Notes under the pieces: generated by a model
The model's input: only the letters and a program-made list of their open reading frames with translations
What the model was told of the DNA's origin: nothing
The model's database searches: none
Translations under genes and position numbers: made by a program
Part shown: one piece after another, positions 26,379 to 36,047 of the stretch
Layout of the letters: each line of letters opens with the position of its first letter
Numbering within the stretch: position 1 is the first letter of the stretch
Assembly (NCBI GenBank): GCA_036489025.1
Contig: DASXGN010000046.1
Coordinates: 115,173 to 179,172 of the forward strand
DNA from: Dryocola sp036489025
GTDB lineage: Bacteria; Pseudomonadota; Gammaproteobacteria; Enterobacterales; Enterobacteriaceae
Reading direction: 5' to 3'
Length of the DNA: 64,000 bases

Positions 26379-27374
26379 ATGCAGCAAAAAATAAACTGGA
26401 TAGACAATTTGCGCGGCATTGCGTGCCTGATGGTCGTTATGATCCATACCACAACCTGGTACATCACCAATGCAAGCATCGTCACTCCTTTTGGCTGGGA
26501 TCTGTCGAACGTACTGAATTCAGCGTCGCGGGTTAGCGTCCCGCTGTTCTTTATGATCTCCGGCTATTTGTTCTTTGGGGAACGCAGCGCCCAGCAGCGC
26601 CATTTCCTGCGTATCGCGCTGTGCTTGCTGTTTTACAGCGTCATATCGCTGATTTATATCAAAGCGTTAACGCCGATTAACGCAGGGCTTTCACTGCGCT
26701 ACATCCTGCAAAAGCCGGTGTTTTATCACCTGTGGTTTTTCTTTGCGATTATCGTGATTTACCTGCTTTCACCGCTTATTCAGGTAAAAAAGACCAGCGC
26801 TATGGTGGTGCTGGGGCTGATGGTTTTGCTCGGCGTTATCGCCAACCCCAACACGGTGCCGCAGACGCTCGGCAACGTGAGATGGCTGCCGATAAACCTC
26901 TACATTCGCGGCGATACCTTCTACTACGTGCTGTACGGGCTGCTTGGCCGGGCGGTTGGGATGCTGGAAACCGAAAAGGGTTGGATTAGCGGGCTGGCGG
27001 GAGGATTGTTTGCCCTGTGCGTAGTTTCCATTTCGCTCGGCACGCATAAGCAGCTGGAAATTAACGGTAACTTTGCCGATACCTTCTACGTTTACTGCGG
27101 CCCGCTGGTTTTCATTGCCGCCATTAGCCTGTTTGTGACGGTGAAAAACTGCCTGAACTCGCGGCCTCTGCCTGGTCTGGCGTTTATCTCGCGCCATTCG
27201 CTGGGAATATACGGCTTTCACGCGCTGCTCATCCACTTCCTGCGCACCCACGGCTACCAGATAAACGCCTGGCCGGTGCTGGATATTCTGTGGATCTTCG
27301 GTGTCACTCTGGCGTGCAGCCTGCTGCTGTCGATGGGCCTACAGCGGATAGATAAACGTAAGCTGGTGAGCTAG
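26379..27374 (+). CDS. wecH: O-acetyltransferase WecH
   Basis: The 331-residue integral membrane acyltransferase-3 protein has about ten hydrophobic segments. The family motif INWIDNLRGIACLMVVMIHTT at the N terminus holds the conserved Arg and His. WecH O-acetylates enterobacterial common antigen. AGAGGAA precedes the ATG at 26379. The gene is divergent from ysaB, as in E. coli. The gene after it is not the E. coli neighbour. Confidence 0.93.
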   Translation: MQQKINWIDNLRGIACLMVVMIHTTTWYITNASIVTPFGWDLSNVLNSASRVSVPLFFMISGYLFFGERSAQQRHFLRIALCLLFYSVISLIYIKALTPINAGLSLRYILQKPVFYHLWFFFAIIVIYLLSPLIQVKKTSAMVVLGLMVLLGVIANPNTVPQTLGNVRWLPINLYIRGDTFYYVLYGLLGRAVGMLETEKGWISGLAGGLFALCVVSISLGTHKQLEINGNFADTFYVYCGPLVFIAAISLFVTVKNCLNSRPLPGLAFISRHSLGIYGFHALLIHFLRTHGYQINAWPVLDILWIFGVTLACSLLLSMGLQRIDKRKLVS

Positions 27375-28306
27375 GCTTTTCGAGCCCTGGCGCGGTGGAG
27401 CTGGCGCGGCGATGAAAAACCGGCTGCTATGGCGGCCTGCTCCATACGGCTACCCTGCAACAGGCGCTGCTCGGCAACGGTGAGGCGCAGCTGCTCCAGG
27501 TAATCCCGCACGGAAATCCCTAAATGCTGCTGAAAAAGCCGTGATAAATGCCGGGGGCTGACGTGAACTTTAGCGGCTATCTCCGGCACGCCCCAGGCGG
27601 ATTCCGGCGACGCGGAGAGCAAATCCTGGGCGCGATGCACGGCGGGATGAATATGGTTTCGATAGCGCAGCCACGGCGAAAGCTGCGGGTCATCGCCGGA
27701 ACGGCGGAACCACACCACCATTTCCCGCGCCACGTCCAGCGCCGCCTTTGGCCCGCAGTAGCGGTTGATCAAATGCAGCGATAAATCAATCCCGGAAGTA
27801 ATCCCCGCGCTGGTCCAGATCCCTCTGTCCTCCACGAAGATGAGATTGTCTTTGACCTGCGCCGTCGGGGCCGCCGCGCGCAGCCTCGCCAGGACGTCGT
27901 GATGCGTGGTGCACTGCACGCCGTTCATCAGCCCGGCCCTGGCGGCCAGTAAAGCCCCGGAGCAAACGCACATCAAATTGATCTGCTGGCCGTGAATGTG
28001 CGGCTGTATGCGCGTCAGCCAGCGCCGCACCTGCTCAGCCTGTGGGGTATCAAAAAAGCGGCTGGAGTCGCAAACGCCCGGCAGGACGAGCAGGCTACCG
28101 GGCGGCAGACGTTCCGGCAGCGGTTCAATACCGCCGAAGTCCAGCCCGATAGAAGTGGTAACCTGCGGGTCCGGACCGATGAAATGCAGATGGAATGCGT
28201 CCCCCGCCAGCGCCAGCGTTTCCGCGGGGCCGGTTAAATCGAGCGACAGCACGCCGGGCAAAACAACGAACCAGACCCCTATACTCACGATAAAGACTCC
28301 AGACAT
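27371..28306 (-). CDS. GlxA-type transcriptional regulator (DJ-1/PfpI plus AraC domains)
   Basis: The 311-residue protein has an N-terminal DJ-1/PfpI-like domain (about 1-190, with the nucleophile-elbow-like segment NLMCVCSGALLAARAGLMNG) and a C-terminal AraC-type DNA-binding domain (about 215-305, VPEIAAKVHVSPRHLSRLFQQHLGISVRDYLEQLRL). Such GlxA-family proteins are transcriptional activators whose amidase-like domain is thought to sense small amines or amides. The start lies inside the upstream hydrolase gene with a 22-base overlap, so the two are co-expressed. The stop overlaps that of convergent wecH by four bases. The specific target is unknown. Confidence 0.85.
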   Translation of the reverse strand: MSGVFIVSIGVWFVVLPGVLSLDLTGPAETLALAGDAFHLHFIGPDPQVTTSIGLDFGGIEPLPERLPPGSLLVLPGVCDSSRFFDTPQAEQVRRWLTRIQPHIHGQQINLMCVCSGALLAARAGLMNGVQCTTHHDVLARLRAAAPTAQVKDNLIFVEDRGIWTSAGITSGIDLSLHLINRYCGPKAALDVAREMVVWFRRSGDDPQLSPWLRYRNHIHPAVHRAQDLLSASPESAWGVPEIAAKVHVSPRHLSRLFQQHLGISVRDYLEQLRLTVAEQRLLQGSRMEQAAIAAGFSSPRQLHRARARKA

Positions 28307-28827
28307 TCGGCTACGGTTTGAACATCGGCAAAACGCCCGGCCAGCACGGTTTCGGTGCGGTGGCGAAGCGTCGCGGCGTCCAGCGTAACCCCTTTCCAGC
28401 TCATCGGGAAGGTGAGCGTGGCCTCGCTGATAAAAGAAACGCGATAGCCCAGATCGGACGCCACGCGAGCGGTGGTTTCGCAGCACTGTTCGGTTCGAAT
28501 CCCGCAGATAATCAGATGGTTAATGTCCCGTTCGCGCAGCCAGCGGTCGAGTCCGGTATCGGTAAAGGCATTGTGGACGTGCTTATGGAAGCTGGCCTGC
28601 GCCGTATGGTTCAGAAAAGGCATGGCCTTAACGTAGCCGGAAGCCAGCGAAAAAGGGCCGTCGTTGTCAGCGTGAAAAATATCCACCACCGGCAGACCCA
28701 AATCCTGACAGCCTGAAATCAGCCGCGAAATCGACTGCTTAAACGCCGGGAAATCATCTTCCTGCCAGTACTCACGATGGAAAAAAGACTGCTGTGTATC
28801 GATATTAATCAGCGCGGATCGAGACAT
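28285..28827 (-). CDS. Cysteine hydrolase of the isochorismatase-like family
   Basis: The 180-residue protein has the Asp-Lys-Cys catalytic arrangement of the isochorismatase/nicotinamidase superfamily: Asp in LINIDTQQSFF, Lys in SFHKHVHNAF and Cys in CGIRTEQCCETTARVASDLGY. It probably hydrolyses an amide, but the substrate cannot be read. The start MSRSALINIDTQ at 28827 follows AAGGAGTCCGAAA. It is the first gene of a two-gene unit with the GlxA-type regulator, which suggests regulation by the amide or its product. Confidence 0.85.
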   Translation of the reverse strand: MSRSALINIDTQQSFFHREYWQEDDFPAFKQSISRLISGCQDLGLPVVDIFHADNDGPFSLASGYVKAMPFLNHTAQASFHKHVHNAFTDTGLDRWLRERDINHLIICGIRTEQCCETTARVASDLGYRVSFISEATLTFPMSWKGVTLDAATLRHRTETVLAGRFADVQTVAECLESLS

Positions 28828-28957
28828 TTTCGGACTCCTTATCGGTGGGTGTGAAGCCATTCTGACAAGGGCTACCGCGGTTGCTAATACCAAAAACGGA
28901 CAGGGTGAAGGTGGTTTGGGACGAGTTTTCTGTCAGAGCAGATGCAACAGGGAATAT

Positions 28958-28990
28958 CCCTCTCCCAGGAGGAGAGGGTCTGCGTGAGGG
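28958..28990. repeat. CCCTCTCC-type intergenic palindrome
   Basis: CCCTCTCCCAGGAGGAGAGGG (28958-28978), followed by a GTGAGGGG tail, lies just beyond the xylB stop, between xylB and the cysteine hydrolase gene. It may act as a transcript-end hairpin for xylB. Confidence 0.7.
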
Positions 28991-28993
28991 GTA

Positions 28994-30448
28994 TTACGAC
29001 ATCAGCGGCAGCAGCTGCTGATAAATTTGGCTGAACACCTGCCGACGTCCGGCGTAACGATCGTTCCGGGCTCTGTCCGGTGTGTGCCGCTGTTCCAGCG
29101 GCAGCTGCGGCAGTAAAGACTGTAATGATTGCCCCGGCGAGACGGCGATTTGTGCCAGCCTGGCCGCTCCCAGCGCCGGGCCAACGTCGCCGCCCGTGCG
29201 GTAATCGAGCGTTTGCCCGCTGATATCCGCCAGCATTTGCCGCCAGTAAGGGCTGCGCGCGCCGCCGCCGATCAGCGTGACGCTTTCCGGCGTGATGCCG
29301 CAGGAATGCACCACGTCCATGCCGTCAGCCAGAGCGTAGCCCACGCCTTCCAGTACCGCGCGAGCCAATTCTGCCGGGCCGTGCTGGTGCGTTAAGCCAA
29401 AGAATACGCCCTTCGCCTGCGGGTTATTGTGCGGCGTCCGTTCCCCGGAAAGATAGGGCAGGAACCAGATAACGCTTGCGTTTTCATTCGCCTGTTCGGC
29501 TGCGGCCAGAAGCGCCGGGACCGAACCCAGGCCGGTGAGCCTGGCGGCCCAGTCGAGGCAGGAGGCCGCGCTGAGCATGACGGACATCAGATGCCAGCGA
29601 TTCGGCAGGGCGTGGCAGAAGCTGTGCACCGCGCTTTCAGGCTTGCTGCGGAAGCCGTCGCTGACGGCAAAGTAAACCCCGGAGGTACCCAGCGAGAGCA
29701 TTGCCTGTCCGGCGTCAACCATTCCGACGCCCACGGCACCCGCGGCATTATCGCCGCCGCCTGCCACCACCGGCACGGCAGGCATTTTCCATGCCTGCGC
29801 CACCTCCGGTTTCAGTACGCCGGTGATTTCGCTGCCTTCAAACAGCTCTGGCATATGCTGGCGGCTGAGGCGGCAGGCGTCGAGCAGAGTATCGCTCCAG
29901 TCGCGTTTGGCGACGTCCAGCCACATCGTACCGGCCGTGTCGGACATGTCGCTGGCGAACTCGCCCGTCATGCGCAGCCGCAGATAATCCTTTGGCAGCA
30001 GCACCTTATTGATCTGCACAAAAATATCCGGCTCGTGGCGTTCGACCCACAGCAGTTTGGGGGCGGTAAACCCCGGCATCATCAGGTTGCCGGTTATCTC
30101 GCGGGAGCCTTCGACGTTTGCCTCCAGCAGCGCGCATTCTTCACCGCTGCGGCCGTCGTTCCATAAAATAGCCGGGCGCAGCACTTTATTTTTGCTGTCG
30201 AGCAGCGTTGCGCCGTGCATCTGCCCGGCAATGCCTAAGGCTTTCACCGCCTGCAAAGCGTGCTGCTCGCCCAGCGCTTTCATCGCCCGGTCCGTGGCCT
30301 GCCACCAGTGCTCAGGATCTTGTTCCGACCACAGGGGATGAGGCCGGGAGACGCTCAGAGGCTCGCTGCGAGAAGCGAGCACTTCTCCCTGCTCCCCGAG
30401 CAAAATGACTTTAACGCCCGACGTCCCAAGATCGATTCCGATGTACAT
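28994..30448 (-). CDS. xylB: Xylulokinase
   Basis: The 484-residue FGGY kinase phosphorylates D-xylulose to D-xylulose-5-phosphate for the pentose phosphate pathway. It shows IGIDLGTSGVKVILL at the N terminus, the substrate-site GIAGQMHGATLLD, MLSLGTSGVYFAVSDG and the C-terminal IGGGARSPYWRQML. The start MYIGIDLG at 30448 gives the E. coli length of 484. It follows xylA in the same operon. Confidence 0.97.
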   Translation of the reverse strand: MYIGIDLGTSGVKVILLGEQGEVLASRSEPLSVSRPHPLWSEQDPEHWWQATDRAMKALGEQHALQAVKALGIAGQMHGATLLDSKNKVLRPAILWNDGRSGEECALLEANVEGSREITGNLMMPGFTAPKLLWVERHEPDIFVQINKVLLPKDYLRLRMTGEFASDMSDTAGTMWLDVAKRDWSDTLLDACRLSRQHMPELFEGSEITGVLKPEVAQAWKMPAVPVVAGGGDNAAGAVGVGMVDAGQAMLSLGTSGVYFAVSDGFRSKPESAVHSFCHALPNRWHLMSVMLSAASCLDWAARLTGLGSVPALLAAAEQANENASVIWFLPYLSGERTPHNNPQAKGVFFGLTHQHGPAELARAVLEGVGYALADGMDVVHSCGITPESVTLIGGGARSPYWRQMLADISGQTLDYRTGGDVGPALGAARLAQIAVSPGQSLQSLLPQLPLEQRHTPDRARNDRYAGRRQVFSQIYQQLLPLMS

Positions 30449-30507
30449 AAAGGCAGCTCCATATCGCGCCACGCCGCGGCAAAGGCGGCGTGGGCAGGGT
30501 GGCGAGA

Positions 30508-31830
30508 TTACTTATCGAACAGGTAGTGATTCACCAGATTTTCCAGCAGTTCCTGGTGGCCGCTGCGGTGCTGCGGCGCCAGATTATGCTGTTCAGCGTA
30601 CTGCGCAATCTGCTCAAGCGACATCTGCCCTTTCAGAATTTGCTGGCCCAGCTCACTATTCCAGCCCGCGTAGCGTTTCGCCACGCGCTTATCCAGCTCA
30701 CCGTCCTCAATCATGCGCGCCGCGATTTTTAGCGACAGGGCCATCACGTCCATAGCGCCAATGTGGCCGTAGAACAGGTCATATTTATCCGTGCTCTGGC
30801 GGCGCACTTTGGCATCAAAGTTCAGGCCGCCGGTAGCGAAGCCCCCCGCCTTGAGGATTTCGTACATCACCAGCGCATTTTCTTCCACGCTGTTCGGGAA
30901 CTGATCGGTATCCCAGCCCAGCTGCGGATCGCCGCGGTTGGCATCGACGGAACCGAAGATCCCAAGCGCAATCGCGCTGGCGATTTCATGGTGGAAGGAG
31001 TGACCGGCAAGCGTCGCGTGGTTGGCCTCGATATTCACTTTGATCTCTTTTTCCAGACCAAACTGTTTGAGGAAGCCGTAAACCGTGGCGACATCGTAAT
31101 CATACTGGTGCTTGGTGGGCTCCTGCGGCTTTGGTTCAATCAGCAGCGTGCCGCGGAAACCAATTTTGTGTTTGTGCTCAACCACCATCTGCATGAAGCG
31201 GCCAATTTGCTCGCGCTCCTGGCGCAGATCGGTATTGAGCAGCGACTCGTATCCCTCGCGTCCGCCCCACAGCACGTAGTTTTCACCGCCCAGCCGATGC
31301 GTGGCGTTCATGGCGGCGACAACCTGCGAAGCCGCCCAGGAGAACACTTCCGGGTCAGGATTGGTGGCCGCGCCCGCGCCGTAGCGCGGATGGGTGAAGC
31401 AGTTAGCCGTGCCCCAAAGCAGTTTGACGCCGGTATCCTGCTGCTTTTGCCCGAGCAGTTCGGTCATGTGGGCGAAGTTATTCTGGTATTCCCTGAGCGA
31501 AGCGCCTTCAGGGGAAACGTCCACGTCGTGGAAACAGTAATAGGGCACGTTCAGCTTATGGAAGAACTCGAAAGCGACATCCGCTTTACGCTTAGCCAGC
31601 GCCAGCGCGTCTCCGGCCTGCTGCCACGGGCGCTCAAATGCGCCGACCCCGAACATATCTGCCCCGTTCCAGCAGAAGGTGTGCCAGTAACAGGCGGCAA
31701 AACGCAGGTGCTCTTCCATGCGCTTGCCTAACACCAGCTCATCCGGATTATAGTGGCGAAAGGCCAGCGGATTGGTGGATTTAGGGCCTTCAAAACGTAC
31801 GCGTTCCAGTTGGTCAAAATAGGCTTGCAT
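30508..31830 (-). CDS. xylA: D-xylose isomerase
   Basis: The 440-residue TIM-barrel metalloenzyme converts D-xylose to D-xylulose. It shows the family stretches FCWNGADMFG, YCFHDVDVSPEG with the catalytic His, VLWGGREGYESLLNTD and IEANHATLAGHSFHHEI with metal ligands. The length equals E. coli XylA. It is the first gene of xylAB, divergent from xylFGH. Confidence 0.98.
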   Translation of the reverse strand: MQAYFDQLERVRFEGPKSTNPLAFRHYNPDELVLGKRMEEHLRFAACYWHTFCWNGADMFGVGAFERPWQQAGDALALAKRKADVAFEFFHKLNVPYYCFHDVDVSPEGASLREYQNNFAHMTELLGQKQQDTGVKLLWGTANCFTHPRYGAGAATNPDPEVFSWAASQVVAAMNATHRLGGENYVLWGGREGYESLLNTDLRQEREQIGRFMQMVVEHKHKIGFRGTLLIEPKPQEPTKHQYDYDVATVYGFLKQFGLEKEIKVNIEANHATLAGHSFHHEIASAIALGIFGSVDANRGDPQLGWDTDQFPNSVEENALVMYEILKAGGFATGGLNFDAKVRRQSTDKYDLFYGHIGAMDVMALSLKIAARMIEDGELDKRVAKRYAGWNSELGQQILKGQMSLEQIAQYAEQHNLAPQHRSGHQELLENLVNHYLFDK

Positions 31831-32201
31831 AGTGAACTCCGTAATCAGGAAAAGGTTGGCCGGACGAATATGCCTTCATCCTGGATTTTCCCCGGCGGAT
31901 GCTCAATTACGTTATTTCACACTGCGCTTCAGAGAATACCCAAACGTGCGCTGTCTCGCAAAACCCGCTGAAAATAGACAAATAAATCACTCGAGGTCTA
32001 TTCCATAAATTAAGCAAACTGATGAGCGGGCTAATTTAAAAGAAGATCTCCATCATAATTTAAAAATTAAACCAAAAATCATAATGAGAAGATAAAAATC
32101 AGTAATTGCCGATTCTTTAATCAGCGTCAACAATTCCCCCGGTCTGCACAAGTTAACCATTCTTTAATCCGAATAATCACCACCCTACAGGTAACAATAA
32201 T
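31831..32201. promoter_or_regulatory. xylA-xylF divergent control region
   Basis: These 371 AT-rich bases separate divergent xylA and xylF and should contain both promoters, the XylR operators and a CRP site, as in E. coli. Repeats such as AAATAGACAAATAAATC and several AAAATCATAA-like tracts are visible. I could not assign individual operators with confidence. Confidence 0.5.
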
Positions 32202-33194
32202 ATGAAGATTAAGAACCTCTTACTCACGCTCTGTGCCTCGCTTGTTCTGACCAGCGTGAGCGGCATCGCCAAAGAAGTAAAAATCGGCATGGCTATTGAC
32301 GACCTGCGCCTTGAGCGCTGGCAGAAAGACCGGGATGTCTTCGTGAAGAAGGCCGAATCTCTGGGGGCCCAAGTATTTGTCCAGTCGGCTAACGGCAACG
32401 AAGAAACGCAGATGTCGCAAATTGAAAACATGATTAACCGCGGCGTCGACGTGCTGGTTATTATTCCTTACAACGGGCAGGTATTAAGCAATGTGGTGGC
32501 CGAAGCAAAACGCGAAGGGATAAAAGTCCTGGCCTACGATCGTATGATAAATAACGCTGATATTGATTATTATATTTCCTTCGATAATGAGAAGGTGGGC
32601 GAGCTGCAGGCGCAAAGTATTGTGGACAAAGTCCCTTCCGGTAATTATTTCTTAATGGGCGGCTCGCCGGTTGATAATAATGCCAAATTATTCCGCGCCG
32701 GGCAGATGAAAGTCTTAAAACCCTATATTGATAGCGGCAAGATAAAGGTCGTCGGCGATCAGTGGGCGGACGGCTGGCTGCCGGAAAACGCCTTAAAAAT
32801 TATGGAAAACGCCCTGACGGCGAACAATAACAAAATCGATGCGGTTGTCGCTTCAAACGACGCCACCGCGGGCGGGGCCATTCAGGCGCTAAGCGCCCAG
32901 GGGCTGGCCGGGAAAGTGGCAATTTCCGGACAGGATGCGGATTTAGCCGGGGTAAAACGCATTATTGCCGGGACGCAAACCATGACCGTTTATAAACCGA
33001 TAACCAAACTGGCAAATACCGCAGCTGAAATAGCCGTTGAGCTGGGCGAAGGCAAGCAGCCTGCCGCAGACGCGAAGTTAAACAACGGCCTGAAAGACGT
33101 CCCTTCCCGCCTGTTAACGCCGGTCGAAGTGGATAAAGCCAATATCGACAGCACCGTGGTCGCCGACGGCTTCCATAAAAAGAGCGAGCTCTGA
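32202..33194 (+). CDS. xylF: D-xylose ABC transporter substrate-binding protein
   Basis: The 330-residue periplasmic binding protein has a signal peptide (about 1-23, ending GIA) and two Rossmann-type lobes (KIGMAIDDLRLERWQKD, VLAYDRMI, VVASNDATAGGAIQAL). It delivers D-xylose to the XylGH transporter. The E. coli family features are kept throughout. It is the first gene of xylFGH, and xylG follows after 58 bases. Confidence 0.97.
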   Translation: MKIKNLLLTLCASLVLTSVSGIAKEVKIGMAIDDLRLERWQKDRDVFVKKAESLGAQVFVQSANGNEETQMSQIENMINRGVDVLVIIPYNGQVLSNVVAEAKREGIKVLAYDRMINNADIDYYISFDNEKVGELQAQSIVDKVPSGNYFLMGGSPVDNNAKLFRAGQMKVLKPYIDSGKIKVVGDQWADGWLPENALKIMENALTANNNKIDAVVASNDATAGGAIQALSAQGLAGKVAISGQDADLAGVKRIIAGTQTMTVYKPITKLANTAAEIAVELGEGKQPAADAKLNNGLKDVPSRLLTPVEVDKANIDSTVVADGFHKKSEL

Positions 33195-33252
33195 CCCCTA
33201 TCGCCCGCGGCTGGCCGCGGGCGGCAACTTTAGGCCAGATGGGGGAAGAGTC

Positions 33253-34794
33253 ATGCCTTACCTGCTGGAAATGAAGAACATCACCAAGGCCTTTGGCGCG
33301 GTTAAAGCGGTGGATAACGTCAGCCTGTCGGTTAACGCCGGTGAGGTGATGTCGCTGTGCGGCGAAAATGGCTCCGGAAAATCGACGCTGATGAAAGTGC
33401 TGTGCGGCATTTACCCGTACGGCAGCTATGAAGGTGAAATTTGGTTTGCCGGTGAAAAGCTCCAGGCGGGCCACATTCGCGATACCGAGCGCAAAGGCAT
33501 CGCCATCATTCACCAGGAGCTGGCGCTGGTGAAACACCTCACTATCCTCGAGAACATTTTCCTCGGCGCTGAAATGTCGCGCTTCGGCGTGCTCGACTAC
33601 GACAGCATGACGCTGCGCTGCCAAAAGCTGCTGGCGCAGGTGAATTTGACGCTGTCACCGGATACGCGAGTGGGCGAACTGGGGCTTGGGCAACAGCAGC
33701 TGGTCGAAATTGCCAAAGCGCTGAATAAACAGGTGCGCCTGCTGGTTCTGGATGAGCCAACGGCCTCGCTCACCGAGCGGGAAACGGAGATTCTGCTGGG
33801 TATCATCCGCGACCTGCAGGATCACGGCATCGCCTGTATTTATATTTCCCACAAGCTCAATGAAGTGAAAGCGATCTCGGACAGCATCTGTGTGATCCGC
33901 GACGGGCAGCCTGCCGGCACGCGGGATGCAGGGCAAATGAGCGAGGACGACATCATCACCATGATGGTTGGCCGGGAGCTCACGGCGCTTTACCCAAGCG
34001 AACCGCACCAGACGGGTGAAGAAATCCTGCGCGTCGAACACCTGACGGCCTGGCATCCCGTGAACCGACATATCAGGCGCGTGAACGATATTTCGTTTTC
34101 GCTGCACAAAGGGGAAATCCTCGGTATCGCCGGGCTGGTGGGGGCCGGGCGCACCGAAGCCGTTCAGTGCCTGTTCGGCGTCTGGCCGGGGAAGTCAGAA
34201 GGCCAAATCTTTATCGATAACAAACCGGTCCGCATTACCCGCTGCCAGCAGGCGATTGCACACGGCATCGCCATGGTGCCTGAAGACCGAAAAAGAGACG
34301 GCATTGTGCCGGTGATGGCAGTGGGGCAGAACATTACGCTCGCTTCGCTCGATGCGTTTTCTGGCGCGTTAAGCAGCCTTGATGACGCCGCCGAGCAGCG
34401 GTGCATCCTGCAGTCTATTCAGCGCCTGAAGGTGAAAACGTCCACGCCTGCTTTGGCGATTGGCCGTCTCAGCGGCGGCAACCAGCAGAAGGCGATTCTG
34501 GCCCGCTGCCTGCTGCTCAATCCGCGCATTCTCATCCTCGATGAACCCACGCGCGGGATCGATATTGGTGCGAAATACGAAATTTACCGGCTCATCAATC
34601 AGCTGGTGCAACAGGGGATCGCCGTGATTGTTATCTCCTCTGAACTGCCGGAGGTGCTGGGCCTGAGCGATCGGGTGCTGGTGATGCACGAAGGGCGTAT
34701 TAAAGCCAACCTGATTAACCATAACCTGACCCAGGAACAGGTCATGGAAGCCGCACTGAGGAGTGAGCATCATGTCAAAAAGCAATCCGTCTGA
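33253..34794 (+). CDS. xylG: D-xylose ABC transporter ATP-binding protein
   Basis: The 513-residue protein has two fused ABC ATPase domains. The first has Walker A GENGSGKST, signature LGLGQQQ and Walker B LLVLDEPTA; the second has signature LSGGNQQK and Walker B ILILDEPTRG, but its Walker A region is degenerate (GLVGAGRTE). This asymmetry is normal for sugar importers of the RbsA/XylG type. It overlaps xylH by 23 bases. Confidence 0.97.
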   Translation: MPYLLEMKNITKAFGAVKAVDNVSLSVNAGEVMSLCGENGSGKSTLMKVLCGIYPYGSYEGEIWFAGEKLQAGHIRDTERKGIAIIHQELALVKHLTILENIFLGAEMSRFGVLDYDSMTLRCQKLLAQVNLTLSPDTRVGELGLGQQQLVEIAKALNKQVRLLVLDEPTASLTERETEILLGIIRDLQDHGIACIYISHKLNEVKAISDSICVIRDGQPAGTRDAGQMSEDDIITMMVGRELTALYPSEPHQTGEEILRVEHLTAWHPVNRHIRRVNDISFSLHKGEILGIAGLVGAGRTEAVQCLFGVWPGKSEGQIFIDNKPVRITRCQQAIAHGIAMVPEDRKRDGIVPVMAVGQNITLASLDAFSGALSSLDDAAEQRCILQSIQRLKVKTSTPALAIGRLSGGNQQKAILARCLLLNPRILILDEPTRGIDIGAKYEIYRLINQLVQQGIAVIVISSELPEVLGLSDRVLVMHEGRIKANLINHNLTQEQVMEAALRSEHHVKKQSV

Positions 34795-35953
34795 AATCAA
34801 ACTTGCGGCCCCGCTGGGCTCTCCCTTCGGTGGCCTGAAGGCGCTTAATCTCCAGGTCTTCGTTATGATTGCCGCCATCGTCGTCATCATGTTGTTTTTC
34901 ACCTGGATGACCGACGGAGCCTGGCTCAGCGCGCGCAACGTCTCCAATCTGCTGCGCCAGACGGCCATCACCGGCATTCTGGCGGTGGGCATGGTGTTTG
35001 TGATTATCTCCGCTGAAATCGATCTGTCCGTCGGCTCAATGATGGGGCTGCTGGGCGGCGTCGCGGCTATTTTTGACGTCTGGCTGGGCTGGCCGCTGCC
35101 GCTAACCATCGTCGTGACGCTTGCTCTCGGGCTGGTGCTTGGGGCCTGGAACGGCTGGTGGGTAGCGTATCGCAAAGTGCCGTCCTTTATCGTCACGCTG
35201 GCGGGCATGCTGGCGTTTCGCGGCGTATTGATTGGCATCACCAACGGCACCACCGTTTCCCCAACCAGCGCGGCAATGTCGCAAATCGGTCAAAGCTACC
35301 TGCCGGACGGCATCGGTTTTGGTATCGGGGCGCTTGGACTGATGGCCTTTGTGGCCTGGCAATGGCGGCTCAGGCTGCGGCGGCAGGCGCTTGGGCTGGC
35401 GTCACCCGCCTCCACCGGCGTGGTCGGTCGCCAGGCGCTGACCGCCGTGATTGTGCTGGGGGCTATCTGGCTGCTTAACGATTACCGGGGCGTGCCGACG
35501 CCGGTGCTGATTCTGACCCTCCTGCTGCTCGCCGGCATGTTTATGGCAACCCGCACCGCGTTTGGCCGCCGAATCTATGCCATTGGCGGCAATATCGAAG
35601 CGGCGCGCCTGTCCGGCATTAACGTAGAGCGAACCAAGCTGGCGGTGTTTGCCATTAACGGCCTGATGGTGGCGATTGCCGGGCTGATCCTCAGCTCGCG
35701 GCTTGGGGCGGGTTCGCCGTCCGCCGGGAATATCGCCGAGCTGGACGCTATCGCCGCCTGCGTTATTGGCGGCACCAGCCTTGCGGGCGGCGTAGGCAGC
35801 GTCGCCGGAGCGGTCATGGGCGCCTTTATTATGGCTTCGCTGGATAACGGCATGAGCATGATGGACGTGCCGACGTTCTGGCAGTACATCGTCAAAGGGG
35901 CCATTTTGCTGCTGGCGGTGTGGATGGATTCGGCAACCAAGCGCCGCGCATGA
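34772..35953 (+). CDS. xylH: D-xylose ABC transporter permease
   Basis: The 393-residue inner-membrane permease is very similar to E. coli XylH, with about ten hydrophobic segments and the family motif VIISAEIDLSVGSMMGLLGGVAA. MSKSNPSEIKLAA at 34772 matches the E. coli start; an ATG nine bases upstream is in frame but less likely. The start lies inside xylG, as in E. coli. Confidence 0.97.
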   Translation: MSKSNPSEIKLAAPLGSPFGGLKALNLQVFVMIAAIVVIMLFFTWMTDGAWLSARNVSNLLRQTAITGILAVGMVFVIISAEIDLSVGSMMGLLGGVAAIFDVWLGWPLPLTIVVTLALGLVLGAWNGWWVAYRKVPSFIVTLAGMLAFRGVLIGITNGTTVSPTSAAMSQIGQSYLPDGIGFGIGALGLMAFVAWQWRLRLRRQALGLASPASTGVVGRQALTAVIVLGAIWLLNDYRGVPTPVLILTLLLLAGMFMATRTAFGRRIYAIGGNIEAARLSGINVERTKLAVFAINGLMVAIAGLILSSRLGAGSPSAGNIAELDAIAACVIGGTSLAGGVGSVAGAVMGAFIMASLDNGMSMMDVPTFWQYIVKGAILLLAVWMDSATKRRA

Positions 35954-36047
35954 GAGTGTGCAAGCGATCACAATGCCGGGGCAAGGATTCCCCGGTTTTG
36001 CCGTTGCTATGGTATTCAAATACAGGGCTATTTTGGGAAGCTTTAGC

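Noticed and set aside
28307..28486. 60-codon N-terminal extension of the GlxA-type regulator
   Set aside because: It lies inside the hydrolase gene, is Arg-rich and unlike the family; MSGVFIVSIGV is a better start.
31905..31925. TTTCACA-containing sequence as a CRP site for xyl
   Set aside because: The left half (ATTAC) matches only one of five consensus bases.
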